DNA from: an uncultured Dialister sp.
GTDB taxonomy: Bacteria > Bacillota > Negativicutes > Veillonellales > Dialisteraceae
NCBI RefSeq assembly: GCF_900765565.1
Contig: NZ_CAAFRZ010000088.1
Coordinates: forward strand, 1-15,709
Reading direction: 5' to 3'
DNA length: 15,709 nucleotides
In this document: in pieces, positions 14,846 through 15,709 of the stretch
How positions within the stretch are numbered: position 1 is the stretch's first letter
Layout of the letters: each line of letters starts with the position of its first letter
Translations under genes and position numbers: made by a program
Notes under the pieces: generated by a model
Database searches by the model: none
What the model saw: only the letters and a program-made list of their open reading frames with translations
Told to the model about the DNA's origin: nothing

Positions 14846-14888
14846 GGCTGTGAAGAAATGATTGAACATTTTTTCACAGCCCTTTTTT
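14846..14888 (+). terminator. Orphan Rho-independent terminator
   Basis: ggctgtgaagaaatg (14846-14860) pairs with cattttttcacagcc (14867-14881), 14 of 15 plus one G-U, with a 6-base loop and six T after it. No intact plus-strand gene precedes it; the IS element lies directly upstream. It shields the adhesin region from read-through. A T-rich stretch on the other side (minus strand) might allow weaker termination of minus-strand transcripts. Confidence 0.88.
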
Positions 14889-15110
14889 GGTACCCTTTTT
14901 TGAAAATTTCCGAACTGATTGAATTGCTGCCTGCTGTTTTCTTGAACGTGGCTGTTTTGCAGAATATTTTTAAAAATAGAGTGTATACCAATATTATAGA
15001 TGGACGTTCCCCATTATTCTCCATGAAAAAAGGAGAAAATGAATAAAAATTATTATAGCCTATAAAATTCATGACTTTAAAACATAAAGCTAACCTAAAT
15101 TTTAAATTTT
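14889..15110. other. AT-rich gap without a convincing gene
   Basis: Between the orphan terminator and the adhesin promoter the DNA is strongly AT-rich. Short frames on both strands have no good start and no protein-like pattern. An 8-codon frame after aaaaaaggag (15039-15065, MNKNYYSL) is too short to support. Nothing else is seen. Confidence 0.5.
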
Positions 15111-15113
15111 TAT

Positions 15114-15141
15114 TTGACAATCATCCCGGGGGGGGTATGCT
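15114..15141 (+). promoter_or_regulatory. Adhesin promoter with a G8 tract in the spacer
   Basis: TTGACA (15114-15119), a 16-bp spacer, then TATGCT (15136-15141). The spacer ends in eight consecutive G (15128-15135), preceded by CCC. Homopolymer slippage would change the spacer length (17 bp with nine G) and so the promoter strength, as described for poly-G or poly-C promoters of surface proteins such as neisserial porA and opc. The leader to the gene is about 140 bases; it includes an atggaa...ttccat inverted repeat (15248-15270) right before the ribosome binding site. Confidence 0.7.
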
Positions 15142-15285
15142 TAATGCAGCTAAAATTTCTGATCTTGTGGAAGGTTCCTTTTGAGTGATGGGGTCTGTGT
15201 CAGAAAATCGGGAAGATACCTCAAACTGTAAAGGGACTTGAAATAAGATGGAAGTTAATTTCATTTCCATTTGGAGGGATTTTTT

Positions 15286-15709
15286 ATGATTAAAAGTAAA
15301 AAATTATCAAGTCTCGTAGCAGCGTCCCTGATTTTGGCAGGAGGCAGTTTCCTGGGAGTCCAGACGGTCAGCGCAACTGATGATACTAGTCTCGAAGCAG
15401 TTCAAGCACTGGCTCTTCAAAACCGTGGTTTCATCAATGAATTAACGGAAAAGGTTAATAACATCAGCACCACTCCGGAACAGCTCCAGCAGATTGCAGC
15501 CAACAAGACTGACATTGCAGCCAACACAGATGCAATTAATAAAGAAGTACAGGACCGCACCAAGGCCGTAGCTGATGAAGCTAAAGCCCGTGGCGACAAA
15601 GATACAGCACACGACACTGCCATTGCAGCCAACACGAAGGCCATTGACAATGAAGCAGCTGCCCGCGATAAAGCTGACCAGCAGGAAGCTTCTGAACGTA
15701 AAGCTGCAG
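15286..15709 (+). CDS. Trimeric-autotransporter-like adhesin, N-terminal part (runs off window)
   Basis: The first 141 codons are present and the frame is open at the window end. Residues 1-30 are a Sec signal peptide: KSKK, a hydrophobic core (LVAASLILAGGSFLG) and VSA, with likely cleavage before T31. After a short lead the chain is almost entirely alanine-rich heptad coiled coil with repeats of the form IAANTxAI at about 67-80 and 113-120 and KAxxDEAKAR-type segments. This pattern is common in the stalks of YadA-like trimeric autotransporters of Negativicutes, which sit in the outer membrane and bind host or other bacteria. No long ESPR extension and no head domain are seen in this part; the C-terminal anchor that would prove the call lies outside. 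A strong ttggaggg site precedes the ATG at 15286. Confidence 0.75.
   Translation, partial: MIKSKKLSSLVAASLILAGGSFLGVQTVSATDDTSLEAVQALALQNRGFINELTEKVNNISTTPEQLQQIAANKTDIAANTDAINKEVQDRTKAVADEAKARGDKDTAHDTAIAANTKAIDNEAAARDKADQQEASERKAA

Noticed and set aside
15039..15065. 8-codon leader-peptide-like frame MNKNYYSL after aaaaaaggag
   Set aside because: Too short, and only three bases separate the site from the ATG; no hairpin couples it to the adhesin gene, which has its own promoter downstream.
14818..15120. 100-codon minus-strand frame between IS and adhesin
   Set aside because: It begins with TTG within the adhesin -35 region, has no ribosome site and runs through the terminator hairpin; AT-rich chance frame.

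Overview
The window reads as chromosomal DNA from a diderm Firmicute of the Negativicutes, most like Dialister or a close relative. The reasons are a Firmicute-type hrcA-grpE-dnaK-dnaJ operon with a perfect CIRCE operator and a Firmicute-type rpsF-ssb-rpsR operon, next to the start of a trimeric-autotransporter-like adhesin that needs an outer membrane. The genus is inferred from gene content; no database search was done.

Left part (1-4268): on the minus strand lie a Ppx/GppA-type phosphatase with a C-terminal HD-like domain, a 99-residue membrane protein and a TPR lipoprotein. A short-chain dehydrogenase is divergent on the plus strand. The gaps hold copies of an interspersed, imperfectly palindromic repeat of about 250 bp. 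Copies A to C lie here, copy D near 5849-6096, and a diverged relative E at 7821-8033. A different hairpin element fills 4301-4515.

Middle (4516-7791): the rpsF-ssb-rpsR operon has a strong promoter, a leader that may be the S6:S18 autoregulatory site, and a terminator. Next comes a DASS/SLC13-type anion transporter. Its control region has a 21-bp perfect tandem duplication, a consensus promoter (TTGACA-17-TATAAT) and a terminator hairpin placed between promoter and ribosome binding site.

Heat-shock operon (8041-13018): a promoter with CIRCE drives hrcA, grpE, dnaK and dnaJ, ending in a terminator. HrcA represses the operon through CIRCE; GrpE and DnaJ are co-chaperones of DnaK. A separate 7-bp inverted repeat brackets the -35 box.

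Right part (13021-15709): a decayed-looking coding stretch is followed by an IS3-family element on the minus strand whose transposase lacks its C-terminal end, an orphan terminator, and the 5' part of a coiled-coil adhesin gene. The adhesin promoter carries an uninterrupted run of eight G between its -35 and -10 boxes, which suggests phase variation. The adhesin runs off the window.

The most unusual signals are the palindromic repeat family, with a compensatory base change between copies, the poly-G adhesin promoter, and the attenuator-like leader of the transporter.
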